Below are positions 33,542 through 41,855 of a DNA stretch of 64,000 nucleotides, piece after piece. Below the pieces are notes generated by a model. That model searched no databases and was not told the DNA's origin. It worked only from the letters and a program-made list of their open reading frames with translations. The stretch is from Candidatus Coprenecus pullicola (lineage in GTDB: Bacteria; Bacteroidota; Bacteroidia; Bacteroidales; UBA932). How positions within the stretch are numbered: position 1 is the first letter of the stretch; each line of letters starts with the position of its first letter. The DNA is taken from NCBI GenBank assembly GCA_018711925.1, contig DVHR01000069.1, forward strand, positions 62,001-126,000, read 5' to 3'. A program made the position numbers and the translations under genes.

Positions 33542-33549
33542 CAAACTTA
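33542..33549 (-). promoter_or_regulatory. -7 box for the nadC-nadA fusion
   Basis: The minus strand reads TAAGTTTG about 40 bp before the ATG at 33500. No good -33 partner is seen. Confidence 0.4.
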
Positions 33550-33559
33550 CACATAAATT

Positions 33560-33960
33560 CCGTATTTCCACTCCGGTCAGGTAAAAAAGTCAGACCAGAC
33601 CGCTTTAATTGACCTTCTAAATTCAAGTATTCCGGCCATACGGACAGCATTCTTTATCCCTCTGATTATTGAACCAATATATCAGCTAAGTCTAAGCAGC
33701 CCCGGCAGTAAATAAAATCAGCTCATTGAAAATCCCTAAAAACAGGTATTGCCTGACAATTCCAAGCCCTGTACTTTAAGACATACGGGATCGCGTATTG
33801 GCTGTTGCCAGACAACAATTCGGGCAGCTAACCCCCCGATTCGCTCCGAAAGCCACCGTCTGCGTCAGATATGCCACCGACGTACTGGCACCTTCTCCAC
33901 TACCGGCAAGCCTGGCCTGAAGCTTCATTTTATTAATTAAACAACTTCTTAGGCAGATAT
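33560..33960. other. Gene-free stretch between nadCA and aquaporin genes, with hairpins
   Basis: The gap between the divergent nadCA and aquaporin genes is 507 bp and no convincing gene is seen. The right part (33781-33920) is GC-rich and holds several complementary arms: TGTTG/CAACA at 33803-33817, CGGG/CCCG at 33821-33838, and TGCCA/TGGCA at 33872-33890. A short imperfect palindrome CCCTAAAAACAGG lies at about 33734-33746. The block could be a small RNA, a riboswitch-like leader or a dispersed repeat; it does not match a riboswitch I recognise. Confidence 0.35.
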
Positions 33961-34007
33961 ATGGAGAATTCAGGCTATCTTTACATTCGTTTTTAAATAT
34001 CAATACC

Positions 34008-34688
34008 ATGAAAAAGTATCTTGCAGAAATGGTCGGGACAATGGTTCTCGTCCTCATGGGCTGCGGAAGTGCTGTTTTCGCAGGCAGTATCGCCGGTACG
34101 GTCGGTGCCGGTGTAGGAACATTGGGTGTAGCTATGGCTTTCGGACTGGCGGTCATCGCCATGGCCTATACCATAGGAGGAATATCAGGGTGCCATATCA
34201 ACCCGGCAATCACCCTGGGCGTTACTCTTTCTGGACGCATGCCCTTTAAAGAAGCCCTGATGTACATGCTGTTCCAGGTTATAGGAGCGTTTATCGGCTC
34301 AGCCATAATCTTCGCTCTTGTCTCCACAGGCGCACATGACGGTCCCACTTTCACCGGCTCGAACTCTTTCGGAGAAGGAGAGATGCTTCAGGCATTTATA
34401 GCCGAGACAGTATTTACTTTCATTTTTGTGCTTGTCGTACTGGGCGCCACCGACAAAAAGCATGGAGCGGGCAATCTGGCAGGCCTGGCCATAGGTCTCA
34501 CGCTTATCCTTATCCATATCGTCTGCATCCCCATTACAGGCACATCAGTCAACCCTGCCCGCAGCATTGCTCCGGCCGTATTTGACGGAGGCACAGCTCT
34601 GTCCCAACTATGGCTGTTCATTGTTGCGCCATTCATCGGAGCTGCACTGTCCGCCCTTGTATGGAAAGGGCTGTCAAAAGAAAATTAA
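34008..34688 (+). CDS. Aquaporin / MIP family channel
   Basis: The 226-residue integral membrane protein has six transmembrane helices and the two half-helix motifs of the family. These are SGCHINPAITLG (~62-73) and GTSVNPARSIAP (~178-189), the Arg after the second NPA forming the selectivity filter. The N-terminal start MKKYLAEMVGTMVLVLMGCGSAV and overall length resemble AqpZ-type water channels rather than longer glycerol facilitators, but permeation cannot be decided by eye. It lies between nadCA and nadB on the opposite strand, and only 3 bp separate its stop from the nadB stop (convergent). Confidence 0.93.
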   Translation: MKKYLAEMVGTMVLVLMGCGSAVFAGSIAGTVGAGVGTLGVAMAFGLAVIAMAYTIGGISGCHINPAITLGVTLSGRMPFKEALMYMLFQVIGAFIGSAIIFALVSTGAHDGPTFTGSNSFGEGEMLQAFIAETVFTFIFVLVVLGATDKKHGAGNLAGLAIGLTLILIHIVCIPITGTSVNPARSIAPAVFDGGTALSQLWLFIVAPFIGAALSALVWKGLSKEN

Positions 34689-34691
34689 CAG

Positions 34692-36254
34692 TCAGTCACC
34701 GTTGACCTTTCTGGTGGTCAGCTTTTCTCCGGCACGCTGCACCGTGTGGACTGCGAACTCCTCTTTCAGAACAGGATAGTCCTCACGGTAGTGGCCGCCG
34801 CGGCTTTCCCTGCGGAAACGGGCAGCCGTCATAATCAATCTGGCCACTGTCAACAGTTTTCGGGAAGCCTCATCGTAATACTCGTGCCGCTCCGGGCCCA
34901 GTTCCCGGAACTCTTTCTTCACAAGATTGAGTCCTGTGGACAACAGCAGCTCTGAACGGATAATGCCCGAGCAGTTGTTCAACGTATGGGCTATTTGCTG
35001 CTTGAGGGAGAAATACCTCTCAGCCTGAGACTCATCCTTCCGGTACAGCTTCTCAAAATGAGGTACGGACTCCACTGGACCATACTCTACGGAGGCATCT
35101 ATGGCCCTGCGCCCAAACACCAAGCACTCTATCAACGAATTGGATGCCAAACGGTTGGCTCCCATAATACCGGTTGAGGCTATCTCCCCGCACACATACA
35201 GCCGACGGACATCCGAGCGTCCGTACAGGTCGGAAGCCACGCCGCCCACCGTATAATGCGCGGCAGGTGCCACCGGAATCCAGTCGGTCAGGTCATAGCC
35301 GTACTCGGCGCACTTGGCCAGGATATTGGGGAAGCGGCTGCGTATCTTTTCCGGATTGAGATGCTTCAGGGACAGCACCACATATGGCCTGTCATCCAGA
35401 GCCATCTGCTTGAAAATAGATCGGGCGACAATATCCCGCGGTGCCAGTTCCGCCAGTTCATGTATAGGCAGCATGAAGCGCTTGCCGGCCTTGTCCAGCA
35501 GGTATGCCCCCTCACCGCGTACAGCCTCGCTTATGAGAAACGCCCTCGGGCTGTCCTCCAAGTAAAGCGAGGTCGGATGGAACTGGATGAACTCCATGTC
35601 TATGATACGGCAGCCGGCTTTGTAGGCCATGGCGATACCGTCTCCGATAGTGGTCTCCGGATTGGTGGTTCTGGTATAAATGGCGGATGTGCCTCCGGAT
35701 GTCAAAAACGTATGCTCCGCATAGAGCAGTTCCTCACAACCTTTCTCCTCATCCCAGCAGCGGACTCCGTAGCAGACTCCTTCCGATATGAGAAAATCTA
35801 TCACGGACATGTTCTCGCGAATGGTGATATTCGGGTCGGACTGCACTTTTGATATAAGGAACTCAGTGATGTAACGACCGGTGGAGTCTCCGCCGGCATG
35901 CAGTATGCGCTTGCGGTGATGTCCGCCCTCCAGACCGAGAGACAGCTTGCCGTTCTCGGTGTCGAATTTCATGCCCTCGCCTATTATCTCCTTGATCCGC
36001 TGCGGTCCCTCCTGCACAAGCACTTCCACGGCCCTGCCCTCACACAGGCCGCGTCCGGCTATCACTGTGTCGGTAAAATGTATCTCAGGATTATCCTCGA
36101 TGTCGGTGACAGCGGCTATTCCGCCCTGTGCGTTATACGAGTTGCTGTCCCTCAAGGCCTTCTTCGTGACCACCAACACCGGTCCGAGTGCCGACGCCTT
36201 ATGAGCGACATACAGGCCGGCCAACCCGCTGCCTATGACTAAATATTTCCACAT
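34692..36254 (-). CDS. nadB: L-aspartate oxidase
   Basis: First step of de novo NAD synthesis: FAD-dependent oxidation of aspartate to iminoaspartate, the NadA substrate. The 520-residue product has the dinucleotide loop VIGSGLAGLYVAH (~5-17) and SYNAQGGIAAV. It also has EGGHHRKRILHAGGDSTGR, MEFIQFHPTSLY, and PAAHYTVGGV with the active-site His/Thr. RLASNSLIECLVFGRRA completes the FAD site. The start is ATG 36254, 17 bp after a TATATTTG box; upstream in-frame codons cross that promoter. The partner NadA is in the fusion protein 1.2 kb away on the same strand; the two genes have separate promoters. Confidence 0.96.
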   Translation of the reverse strand: MWKYLVIGSGLAGLYVAHKASALGPVLVVTKKALRDSNSYNAQGGIAAVTDIEDNPEIHFTDTVIAGRGLCEGRAVEVLVQEGPQRIKEIIGEGMKFDTENGKLSLGLEGGHHRKRILHAGGDSTGRYITEFLISKVQSDPNITIRENMSVIDFLISEGVCYGVRCWDEEKGCEELLYAEHTFLTSGGTSAIYTRTTNPETTIGDGIAMAYKAGCRIIDMEFIQFHPTSLYLEDSPRAFLISEAVRGEGAYLLDKAGKRFMLPIHELAELAPRDIVARSIFKQMALDDRPYVVLSLKHLNPEKIRSRFPNILAKCAEYGYDLTDWIPVAPAAHYTVGGVASDLYGRSDVRRLYVCGEIASTGIMGANRLASNSLIECLVFGRRAIDASVEYGPVESVPHFEKLYRKDESQAERYFSLKQQIAHTLNNCSGIIRSELLLSTGLNLVKKEFRELGPERHEYYDEASRKLLTVARLIMTAARFRRESRGGHYREDYPVLKEEFAVHTVQRAGEKLTTRKVNGD

Positions 36255-36271
36255 CTGAAAGTAAAATTTTG

Positions 36272-36279
36272 CAAATATA
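36272..36279 (-). promoter_or_regulatory. -7 box for nadB
   Basis: The minus strand reads TATATTTG 17 bp before the nadB ATG. The surrounding sequence is strongly AT-rich. Confidence 0.5.
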
Positions 36280-36297
36280 ACAAAATCACCCACAAAA

Positions 36298-36711
36298 TCA
36301 GAACGTGACAGAGCGGGAGCCGTCCGGCAGCTCTGCGATATGGACTCTCAGAGTATCTTCGGGAAGTATGGCTTCTATCTTCTCAGGCCACTCCATCAGA
36401 CAGATACCGTCACTGTCCATGTACTCCTCGTAACCTATATCCAGCACCTCCTGGAGATTTTCTATTCTGTAGAAATCAAAATGATACACAGCACGCCCGT
36501 CCCCGGAGCGATACTCGTTGACTATGGTGAATGTCGGGCTGGCCACCTCGTCCCCCACACCCAACACACGGCAGAGCGCGGAGATAAAAGTCGTCTTGCC
36601 GGCCCCCATCGAGCCGTAAAAAGCATATATCCTGACTCCGTCGGTCAGCCTCAGGAACTCCCGGGCCGCTCTGTCCAAATCACCGACACCGTTGATTACA
36701 ATTTTTCTCAT
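36298..36711 (-). CDS. tsaE: tRNA threonylcarbamoyladenosine biosynthesis protein TsaE
   Basis: ATPase of the TsaBDE complex that makes t6A37 in ANN-decoding tRNAs. The 137-residue product has Walker A YGSMGAGKTTFI (~30-41), the conserved SPTFTIVNEYRSG (~59-71), HFDFYRI (~78-84) and LMEWPEKI (~106-113), all typical. The start is the ATG at 36711, with a TAACTTTG box 20 bp upstream. TsaB and TsaD are not in the window. Confidence 0.95.
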   Translation of the reverse strand: MRKIVINGVGDLDRAAREFLRLTDGVRIYAFYGSMGAGKTTFISALCRVLGVGDEVASPTFTIVNEYRSGDGRAVYHFDFYRIENLQEVLDIGYEEYMDSDGICLMEWPEKIEAILPEDTLRVHIAELPDGSRSVTF

Positions 36712-36731
36712 AACTGAATGATAAAGCACCC

Positions 36732-36739
36732 CAAAGTTA
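36732..36739 (-). promoter_or_regulatory. -7 box for tsaE
   Basis: The minus strand reads TAACTTTG 20 bp before the tsaE start codon. Confidence 0.45.
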
Positions 36740-36814
36740 TGGAATTTTTCTTTTGGCAACAGCGAAAATCCACAATCAGCCCCGATATCCATGCGGCCAT
36801 TATCTCTACAACTC

Positions 36815-38359
36815 TTAGACGCTGCTGTAGCTGTCTGGAAAGCGGTACTGTGCGGCTTCTGAGACATGTTCCGTCCCTATCACATCCGAACCCGCCATGT
36901 CCGCGATGGTGCGTGCCACTTTAAGTATCCTGACATACCCCCTGGCCGAGAGACGGTAGCTGTCCATCAGCCGTTGCAGAAGCCGTGCGGCCTCCCCCTC
37001 GACCCTACAGAACCGCTGCAGATGTGACGGCAGCATCTGAGCGTTTGTAAATATGCCCTCTCCGGCAAAACGCCGGGCCTGCACCTCCCTGACCGCGGCC
37101 ACCCTCTCAGCCACAGTCATGCTGCTCTCCTCTGAAGGAGCCATGGACATGGAGCGGCTGTCCACCGCCTTGACATTGATGTTGAGGTCTATCCTGTCCA
37201 AAAGCGGGCCGGAAAGCCGGGAACGGTAACGGTGAATCATCGCCGGAGTACAGGTACACCTGCCGTCATCCTCTCCGGCATAGCCGCATGGACAGGGATT
37301 CATCGAGGCCACAAGCATGAACGAGGCCGGAAAATCCACTTTGTATCTGGCCCTGGACACCGTGATATGTCTGTCTTCCAAAGGCTGGCGCAGCACCTCA
37401 AGTGTGGCCGGAGCAAACTGCGCTACCTCGTCCAGATAAAGGATACCGTTGTGAGCCAGCGATATCTCTCCCGGCACGGCTCTGCTGCCGCCTCCGACAA
37501 CGGCCACCGTACTGGCTGTATGATGCGGGGCCCGGAACGGACGGTGCGTCACGAGCCCTGTCTCCGCGTCAAGCATACCGGCCACCGAATACACCATACT
37601 GGTCTCTATGGCCTCTTTCAGGTTCATCGGCGGCAGGATGGACGCCATGCACTTGGACATCATACTCTTGCCCGAACCGGGCGGGCCGTAAAGCAGCACA
37701 TTGTGTCCGCCCGAAGCGGCAATCTCCAGGCCGCGTTTGGCGAAATACTGGCCGGCCACCTCCGAGAAATCAAACACAGGCCTCACTGCGGCAGGACAGT
37801 ACCGCCTCCTGGGAACCTCAAAGGCAGAGGCCCCGCCCTGCTCTCCCAGCACGACAGCCATCTCCTGCAGGTCCGACACTCCGTACACTTTAATATTTTC
37901 CGCCCATGAGGCCTCGGCCGCCGACTCACGCGGCAGCACCAAAGCGCGGAAACCCATCTCCGCAGCCTTTACCGCCACAGGCAATGCTCCGCGTATCTTC
38001 CTAAGACGCCCGTCCAAGGCCAGCTCGCCCATAACAAGATATTTGTCCGGCTCCGGAAAAAACATCTGCCCGGAGGCCGTCAGCATGGCCACGGCTATAG
38101 CCGCGTCATACCCCGAGCCCTCCTTCTTTATATCAGCAGGAGCCATATTGACTACCGTCTTCCGCCCCGGTATCGAGAATCCGTTGCGCTGCATGGCGGT
38201 AGTCACTCTCAGAAGAGACTCCCTCACTGCATTGTCCGGCAATCCCACCAGAAAAATCCCCACTCCTGGACTGATGGACACCTCCACCGTCACTCTCACG
38301 ACCTCCAGACCGACACACGTCGCGCTGAATGTCCTGCATAAAGAACCGCTGTCACTCAT
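36815..38359 (-). CDS. comM: YifB/ComM family Mg-chelatase-like AAA+ ATPase
   Basis: ComM is a hexameric branch-migration helicase that helps integrate DNA during natural transformation; the family is wider than competent bacteria. The 514-residue product has the Lon-like N-terminal fold (GVGIFLVGLPDNAVRESLLRV). It then has Walker A LLYGPPGSGKSMMSKC (~217-232), FRAPHHTAS, Walker B GILYLDEVAQF and a C-terminal domain (YRLSARGYVRILKVARTIADM). The cysteine-rich insert MNPCPCGYAGEDDGRCTC is typical of YifB. Naming as comM reflects family similarity, not evidence of competence. Confidence 0.93.
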   Translation of the reverse strand: MSDSGSLCRTFSATCVGLEVVRVTVEVSISPGVGIFLVGLPDNAVRESLLRVTTAMQRNGFSIPGRKTVVNMAPADIKKEGSGYDAAIAVAMLTASGQMFFPEPDKYLVMGELALDGRLRKIRGALPVAVKAAEMGFRALVLPRESAAEASWAENIKVYGVSDLQEMAVVLGEQGGASAFEVPRRRYCPAAVRPVFDFSEVAGQYFAKRGLEIAASGGHNVLLYGPPGSGKSMMSKCMASILPPMNLKEAIETSMVYSVAGMLDAETGLVTHRPFRAPHHTASTVAVVGGGSRAVPGEISLAHNGILYLDEVAQFAPATLEVLRQPLEDRHITVSRARYKVDFPASFMLVASMNPCPCGYAGEDDGRCTCTPAMIHRYRSRLSGPLLDRIDLNINVKAVDSRSMSMAPSEESSMTVAERVAAVREVQARRFAGEGIFTNAQMLPSHLQRFCRVEGEAARLLQRLMDSYRLSARGYVRILKVARTIADMAGSDVIGTEHVSEAAQYRFPDSYSSV

Positions 38360-38502
38360 AACTGAAGATTTAACGGAAGCAAGATAATGCTGTCTTTTAT
38401 TTCCGACAAGATACAGTACTAATATATTTTACAGATCAGGCTTTTATAAAGAAACTTTTTATGTTTTTAAAAAATCAGCTGCTACTTTACCGATTTTATA
38501 CG

Positions 38503-38510
38503 TACCTTTG
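38503..38510 (+). promoter_or_regulatory. -7 box directly before mlaE (leaderless candidate)
   Basis: TACCTTTG ends 5 bp before the ATG at 38516. Transcription is expected to begin at or next to the start codon. Confidence 0.55.
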
Positions 38511-38515
38511 AAGAT

Positions 38516-39259
38516 ATGATAAGGCATTTCCTATATGAGACAGGAAGGTATCTGATGTTTCTAAGACTGGTGTTCAGACGGCCAGAAAAGTGGCGGCTGT
38601 CCATCAGGCAGTTCTTCATCGAGGCTGAGAAACTGGTCATCAACTCCATACCGCTAATAGCGCTTATCTCGGTATTCATAGGCGCCGTACTGGTCATCCA
38701 GACAGCCAACAACATGACCTCCCCGTTCCTGCCCAAGATGTACATAGGATACATGGCCAGAGAGTCACTGGTGCTGGAGTTCTGCTCCACTATGGTATGT
38801 CTGATCCTGGCCGGAAAGATAGGCTCCAACATATCATCCGAGATAGGCACGATGCGGATAACCGAGCAGATAGACGCGATGGAGATGATGGGCATCAATT
38901 CCGCCAACTTTCTGGTACTGCCCAAGATCACCTCCACCACACTGCTCAACCCTCTGCTCACGCTCATGAGCATCGCAATGGGACTGCTCGGCGGCTGGCT
39001 GATAATCTATCTGACCGGCATGATTAAAGTCTCGGACTACATCACCGGCATCCGTTTCGCGTTCAACGGCTACTACATCACATACAGTCTGATAAAGACA
39101 GCAGTGTTCAGCTTCATCATCAGCTCCGTATCGGCATTTTACGGGTACTATGCGAAAGGCGGCTCTCTCGGTGTCGGGAAATCATCCACCACGGCGATAG
39201 TGGTTGCCAGTGCCCTGATACTCATCTCCAATCTCATTCTGACCAGAATAATGCTGTAA
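38516..39259 (+). CDS. mlaE: MlaE family ABC transporter permease
   Basis: Inner-membrane permease of a phospholipid transport system that keeps outer membrane lipid asymmetry. The 247-residue product has about five membrane segments and the MlaE signatures ESLVLEFCSTMVCLILAGKIGSNISSEIGTMRITEQIDAMEMMGIN (~81-126, conserved cytoplasmic helix). The C-terminal region is SLGVGKSSTTAIVVASALIL. It overlaps the ATPase gene start (TAATG). The MlaD-type (MCE) partner that normally completes the complex is not directly downstream. Confidence 0.93.
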   Translation: MIRHFLYETGRYLMFLRLVFRRPEKWRLSIRQFFIEAEKLVINSIPLIALISVFIGAVLVIQTANNMTSPFLPKMYIGYMARESLVLEFCSTMVCLILAGKIGSNISSEIGTMRITEQIDAMEMMGINSANFLVLPKITSTTLLNPLLTLMSIAMGLLGGWLIIYLTGMIKVSDYITGIRFAFNGYYITYSLIKTAVFSFIISSVSAFYGYYAKGGSLGVGKSSTTAIVVASALILISNLILTRIML

Positions 39260-40035
39260 TGATAACCGTAAGACATCTGACAAAATACTTTGACGGGAAA
39301 CCCGCCATCAGTGACATCTCCACCCAGTACAGCCCGGGAGAGTGCTCTTTAGTAATAGGTGCAAGCGGTTCCGGAAAGACCGTTCTCCTGAAGTCCATCA
39401 TAGGCCTGCTGGATCCGGATGAGGGAGAGGTTCTGTTCGGAGACATTGTTTTCAACAAACTGCCGCTCAAAGAAAAAAAAGCCACCAGAAGTCAGATCGG
39501 AATGCTGTTTCAGGGCAGTGCCCTGTTCGATTTCGCCACTGCGCAGGAAAATGTAATGTTTCCATTGAACTTTTTCTCAGACATGAGCAAATCCGAGAAA
39601 CTGGACAGAGCTAATTTCTGCCTTAAAAGGGTTGGCCTGGAAAATGTCAATGACAAATACCCGTCAGAACTCTCGGGCGGGATGCAGAAAAGAGTCGGCA
39701 TCGCAAGGGCGATTGCCCTCAATCCCAAGTATCTCTTCTGCGATGAGCCTAACTCAGGCCTGGACCCACAGACATCGGTGATGATAGACCGGCTGATACA
39801 GGAAATCACACAGGAATACGGCATCACGACCATCATCAACACCCATGACATGAACTCAGTAATGGAAATAGGCGACAAGGTGCTGTTTATCTACAAAGGC
39901 AGAAAACTGTGGGAAGGCGCCAACAAGGACATACTTCTATCCGACTGTAAGGAACTGGAGGAATTCATCTTCGCATCCAGGATGGCAAAGGAGCTCAAAC
40001 TCAGATATGGAAACGGAAACCCAGTTCGAGATTGA
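39259..40035 (+). CDS. mlaF: MlaF-type ABC transporter ATPase
   Basis: The 258-residue ATPase pairs with the upstream MlaE permease. It has Walker A IGASGSGKTVLL (~32-43), Q-loop LFQGSALF, the ABC signature LSGGMQKRVGIARA (~136-149), Walker B YLFCDEPNSGLD and the switch His NTHDMN (~195-200). Residues between Q-loop and signature match the lipid-type family. The last 35 bp overlap the 3' end of the anti-sigma/beta-barrel gene, which runs in the opposite direction. Confidence 0.94.
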   Translation: MITVRHLTKYFDGKPAISDISTQYSPGECSLVIGASGSGKTVLLKSIIGLLDPDEGEVLFGDIVFNKLPLKEKKATRSQIGMLFQGSALFDFATAQENVMFPLNFFSDMSKSEKLDRANFCLKRVGLENVNDKYPSELSGGMQKRVGIARAIALNPKYLFCDEPNSGLDPQTSVMIDRLIQEITQEYGITTIINTHDMNSVMEIGDKVLFIYKGRKLWEGANKDILLSDCKELEEFIFASRMAKELKLRYGNGNPVRD

Positions 40036-41203
40036 ACTGAAGGGGCTGCTCCGTCCTGACCGAATACGGCTGGTTGCAGTTAAAGAAATAAGTCAGGCGA
40101 GGATCCACATATATACCCATGAAGCTCAGGAAACGGTATTCAAGACCCAAGCCTATATTCGCAGACCACTGAACACCGGACGGCTTAAATGGCTTGTGGT
40201 ATTTCGTTCCTACCAAATCCGTGATATCATATTCCACACTTACGGCTTTCTCCATCATACATCCGGCATTGGCATAGAATGTAAGTCTTTTGCCCGATAG
40301 GATATTGACATAGAAATTCAACGGAACTCCTATATAATGTATGGACTGTTCCACGCTTCCCTCATACTTATAGTAGAATGGATTGTCCATGTCGCTCACC
40401 AGAGCGTCGTACTGACTGTTCAAGAAAGTATAATTGACTCCGACACCTACCCCAAGGCGGTCATTGAGGAAAGAATATTTCAGTTCAAGACCTACGGAGA
40501 CAGGGAAATAATGCCGCGGCTCACTTATAGGAAGAATACCATTATAATAAGAAACAGCACTGCCTCCCTGGACATAACTGGGCTGTGAGAAGTCCACATT
40601 ACCGGAAGCGCTGGTTGGCGAAAGATGCCCGCTGGCGGCAATGGAGAATGAAGGCGCTTTCCGACCCGCCATGGACGTATTCGCACTGGCGTCTCCAGCC
40701 ATGGCAATGTATTCGGCCTGAACACTTCTATCATAGATAGACGGAAGACCAGGCCTGATATCCTTAATGTCCTCCGGAACTTTTACATCAACGGTTTCTA
40801 TCCGCTCATTGGATTGAACAACTGCCGTATCAGGCGCGACAGACGTATGACGATGTCTGACTGACATTACAGGCTGGCTCATGGCAGATACTCTGCCAAA
40901 GACCATTGCCACCTGCTTCAGTCCTGGCTCCTGCCTGACATCACCCCCACCTGCTTCCTGCTCTCCGGCTACGGCCACCACGGTATCCTCCGGAGTCGGA
41001 TCCGGCTGATAAAGCAATGCGGTCACGAAAATACCCGCTACGACCGCAGCAGCAGAGGCATAGGACACAATCCTTCTCCATCTCACGACCCTGCGCCTAC
41101 GGTCAAGACCGGATTCGATCCTCTCCCAAAGATCCGGAGACGGAACCTCAGAATAAGAATCCGCCAGTTCTTTAATCTTCCTATCGAATATCTCGTCTTT
41201 CAT
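40001..41203 (-). CDS. Membrane-anchored anti-sigma-like protein fused to a C-terminal beta-barrel
   Basis: The 400-residue product has three parts. Residues 1-38 (IKELADSYSEVPSPDLWERIESGLDRRRR) resemble the cytoplasmic sigma-binding segment of Bacteroidetes anti-sigma factors. A single membrane helix (~46-65, SYASAAAVVAGIFVTALLY) follows. After a low-complexity linker of ~130 residues comes a region (~215-400) of alternating hydrophobic and polar strands. These include FPVSVGLELKYSFL, LGVGVGVNYTF, LTFYANAGCMMEKAV and FNLELGFRFHI, as in OmpA/PorT-type eight-stranded barrels. The start at 41203 overlaps the sigma gene stop (ATGA). An outer-membrane barrel and an inner-membrane anchor on one chain are hard to reconcile without cleavage or a barrel that stays periplasmic. 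Confidence 0.75.
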   Translation of the reverse strand: MKDEIFDRKIKELADSYSEVPSPDLWERIESGLDRRRRVVRWRRIVSYASAAAVVAGIFVTALLYQPDPTPEDTVVAVAGEQEAGGGDVRQEPGLKQVAMVFGRVSAMSQPVMSVRHRHTSVAPDTAVVQSNERIETVDVKVPEDIKDIRPGLPSIYDRSVQAEYIAMAGDASANTSMAGRKAPSFSIAASGHLSPTSASGNVDFSQPSYVQGGSAVSYYNGILPISEPRHYFPVSVGLELKYSFLNDRLGVGVGVNYTFLNSQYDALVSDMDNPFYYKYEGSVEQSIHYIGVPLNFYVNILSGKRLTFYANAGCMMEKAVSVEYDITDLVGTKYHKPFKPSGVQWSANIGLGLEYRFLSFMGIYVDPRLTYFFNCNQPYSVRTEQPLQFNLELGFRFHI

Positions 41204-41760
41204 CTGTTTTTCCTCCATTCCTGTAATTTCACCTGCAACCATGCCTTGGCTCTGCTGAGCTGGGACCTGGAAGTACCTTCGGATATGCCCAGTCTCTCGG
41301 CTATCTCAGGATGCGAATACCCCTCGATCACGCTCATATTAAAGACAGCCCTGAAACCGTCCGGCATTCCGGAGATAATCCTTATAATATCCTTGCCGCT
41401 TATTCCGGACAGAATATCATCATCGCTCATCACTTTCCTTGCAGCATCATCCACATCCGCAGCGTCCTTGAGCACATCTCCCTTCCTCAGTCTCATCAAC
41501 GCAGTAGTCACAAACACCTTCCGCATCCAACCCTCCAAAGAGCCCAGCGAGTTAAAAGAACCTATCTTGGAAAAGACTGTCATAAAGCCTTCCTGCAGCA
41601 GGTCCTCCGCCTCAACCCTGTTTCTGGAATACCTCATACAAACAGGAAACATACGGGAGGAATACCTCTCGTATAAGGCCCGCTGTGCCTTCCTGTCCTG
41701 TCTCTGGCATCCCAGGACAAGTTCTTTCTCACTTGCTCGGTCAAAACTGTCTGACGACAT
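41200..41760 (-). CDS. ECF-type RNA polymerase sigma factor
   Basis: The 186-residue sigma-70 family protein has region 2 (LVLGCQRQDRKAQRALYERYSSRMFPVCMRYSRNRVEAEDLLQEGFMTVFSKI, ~11-63) and region 4 (MPDGFRAVFNMSVIEGYSHPEIAERLGISEGTSRSQLSRAKAWL, ~131-174). There is no region 1 or 3, as expected for ECF factors. It overlaps its downstream neighbour by ATGA, so the two are translated together. This fits sigma and membrane-bound anti-sigma control. The stimulus and target promoters are unknown. Confidence 0.93.
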   Translation of the reverse strand: MSSDSFDRASEKELVLGCQRQDRKAQRALYERYSSRMFPVCMRYSRNRVEAEDLLQEGFMTVFSKIGSFNSLGSLEGWMRKVFVTTALMRLRKGDVLKDAADVDDAARKVMSDDDILSGISGKDIIRIISGMPDGFRAVFNMSVIEGYSHPEIAERLGISEGTSRSQLSRAKAWLQVKLQEWRKNR

Positions 41761-41782
41761 TTCTGTGTCTTCTTATTAGATG

Positions 41783-41831
41783 CAAAAATAAATGAAATTG
41801 CTGCATCTTCGGCTTGAATATTGTATATTTG
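41783..41831. promoter_or_regulatory. Divergent -7 boxes for the ECF sigma operon and the TPR gene
   Basis: On the minus strand TATTTTTG (41783-41790) lies 22 bp before the sigma ATG at 41760. On the plus strand TATATTTG (41824-41831) lies 24 bp before the TPR gene ATG at 41856. Neither has a clear -33 partner. Confidence 0.5.
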
Positions 41832-41855
41832 TCTCAACAATAAGAATTGTCCAAC

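Noticed and set aside
33780..33930. Riboswitch (cobalamin, TPP or other known class)
   Set aside because: I could not find the conserved core of any class I know on either strand; kept only as an unassigned structured block.
33776..34162. Minus-strand frame antisense to the aquaporin start
   Set aside because: It overlaps a certain gene on the other strand; the remainder covers the hairpin block and is not protein-like.
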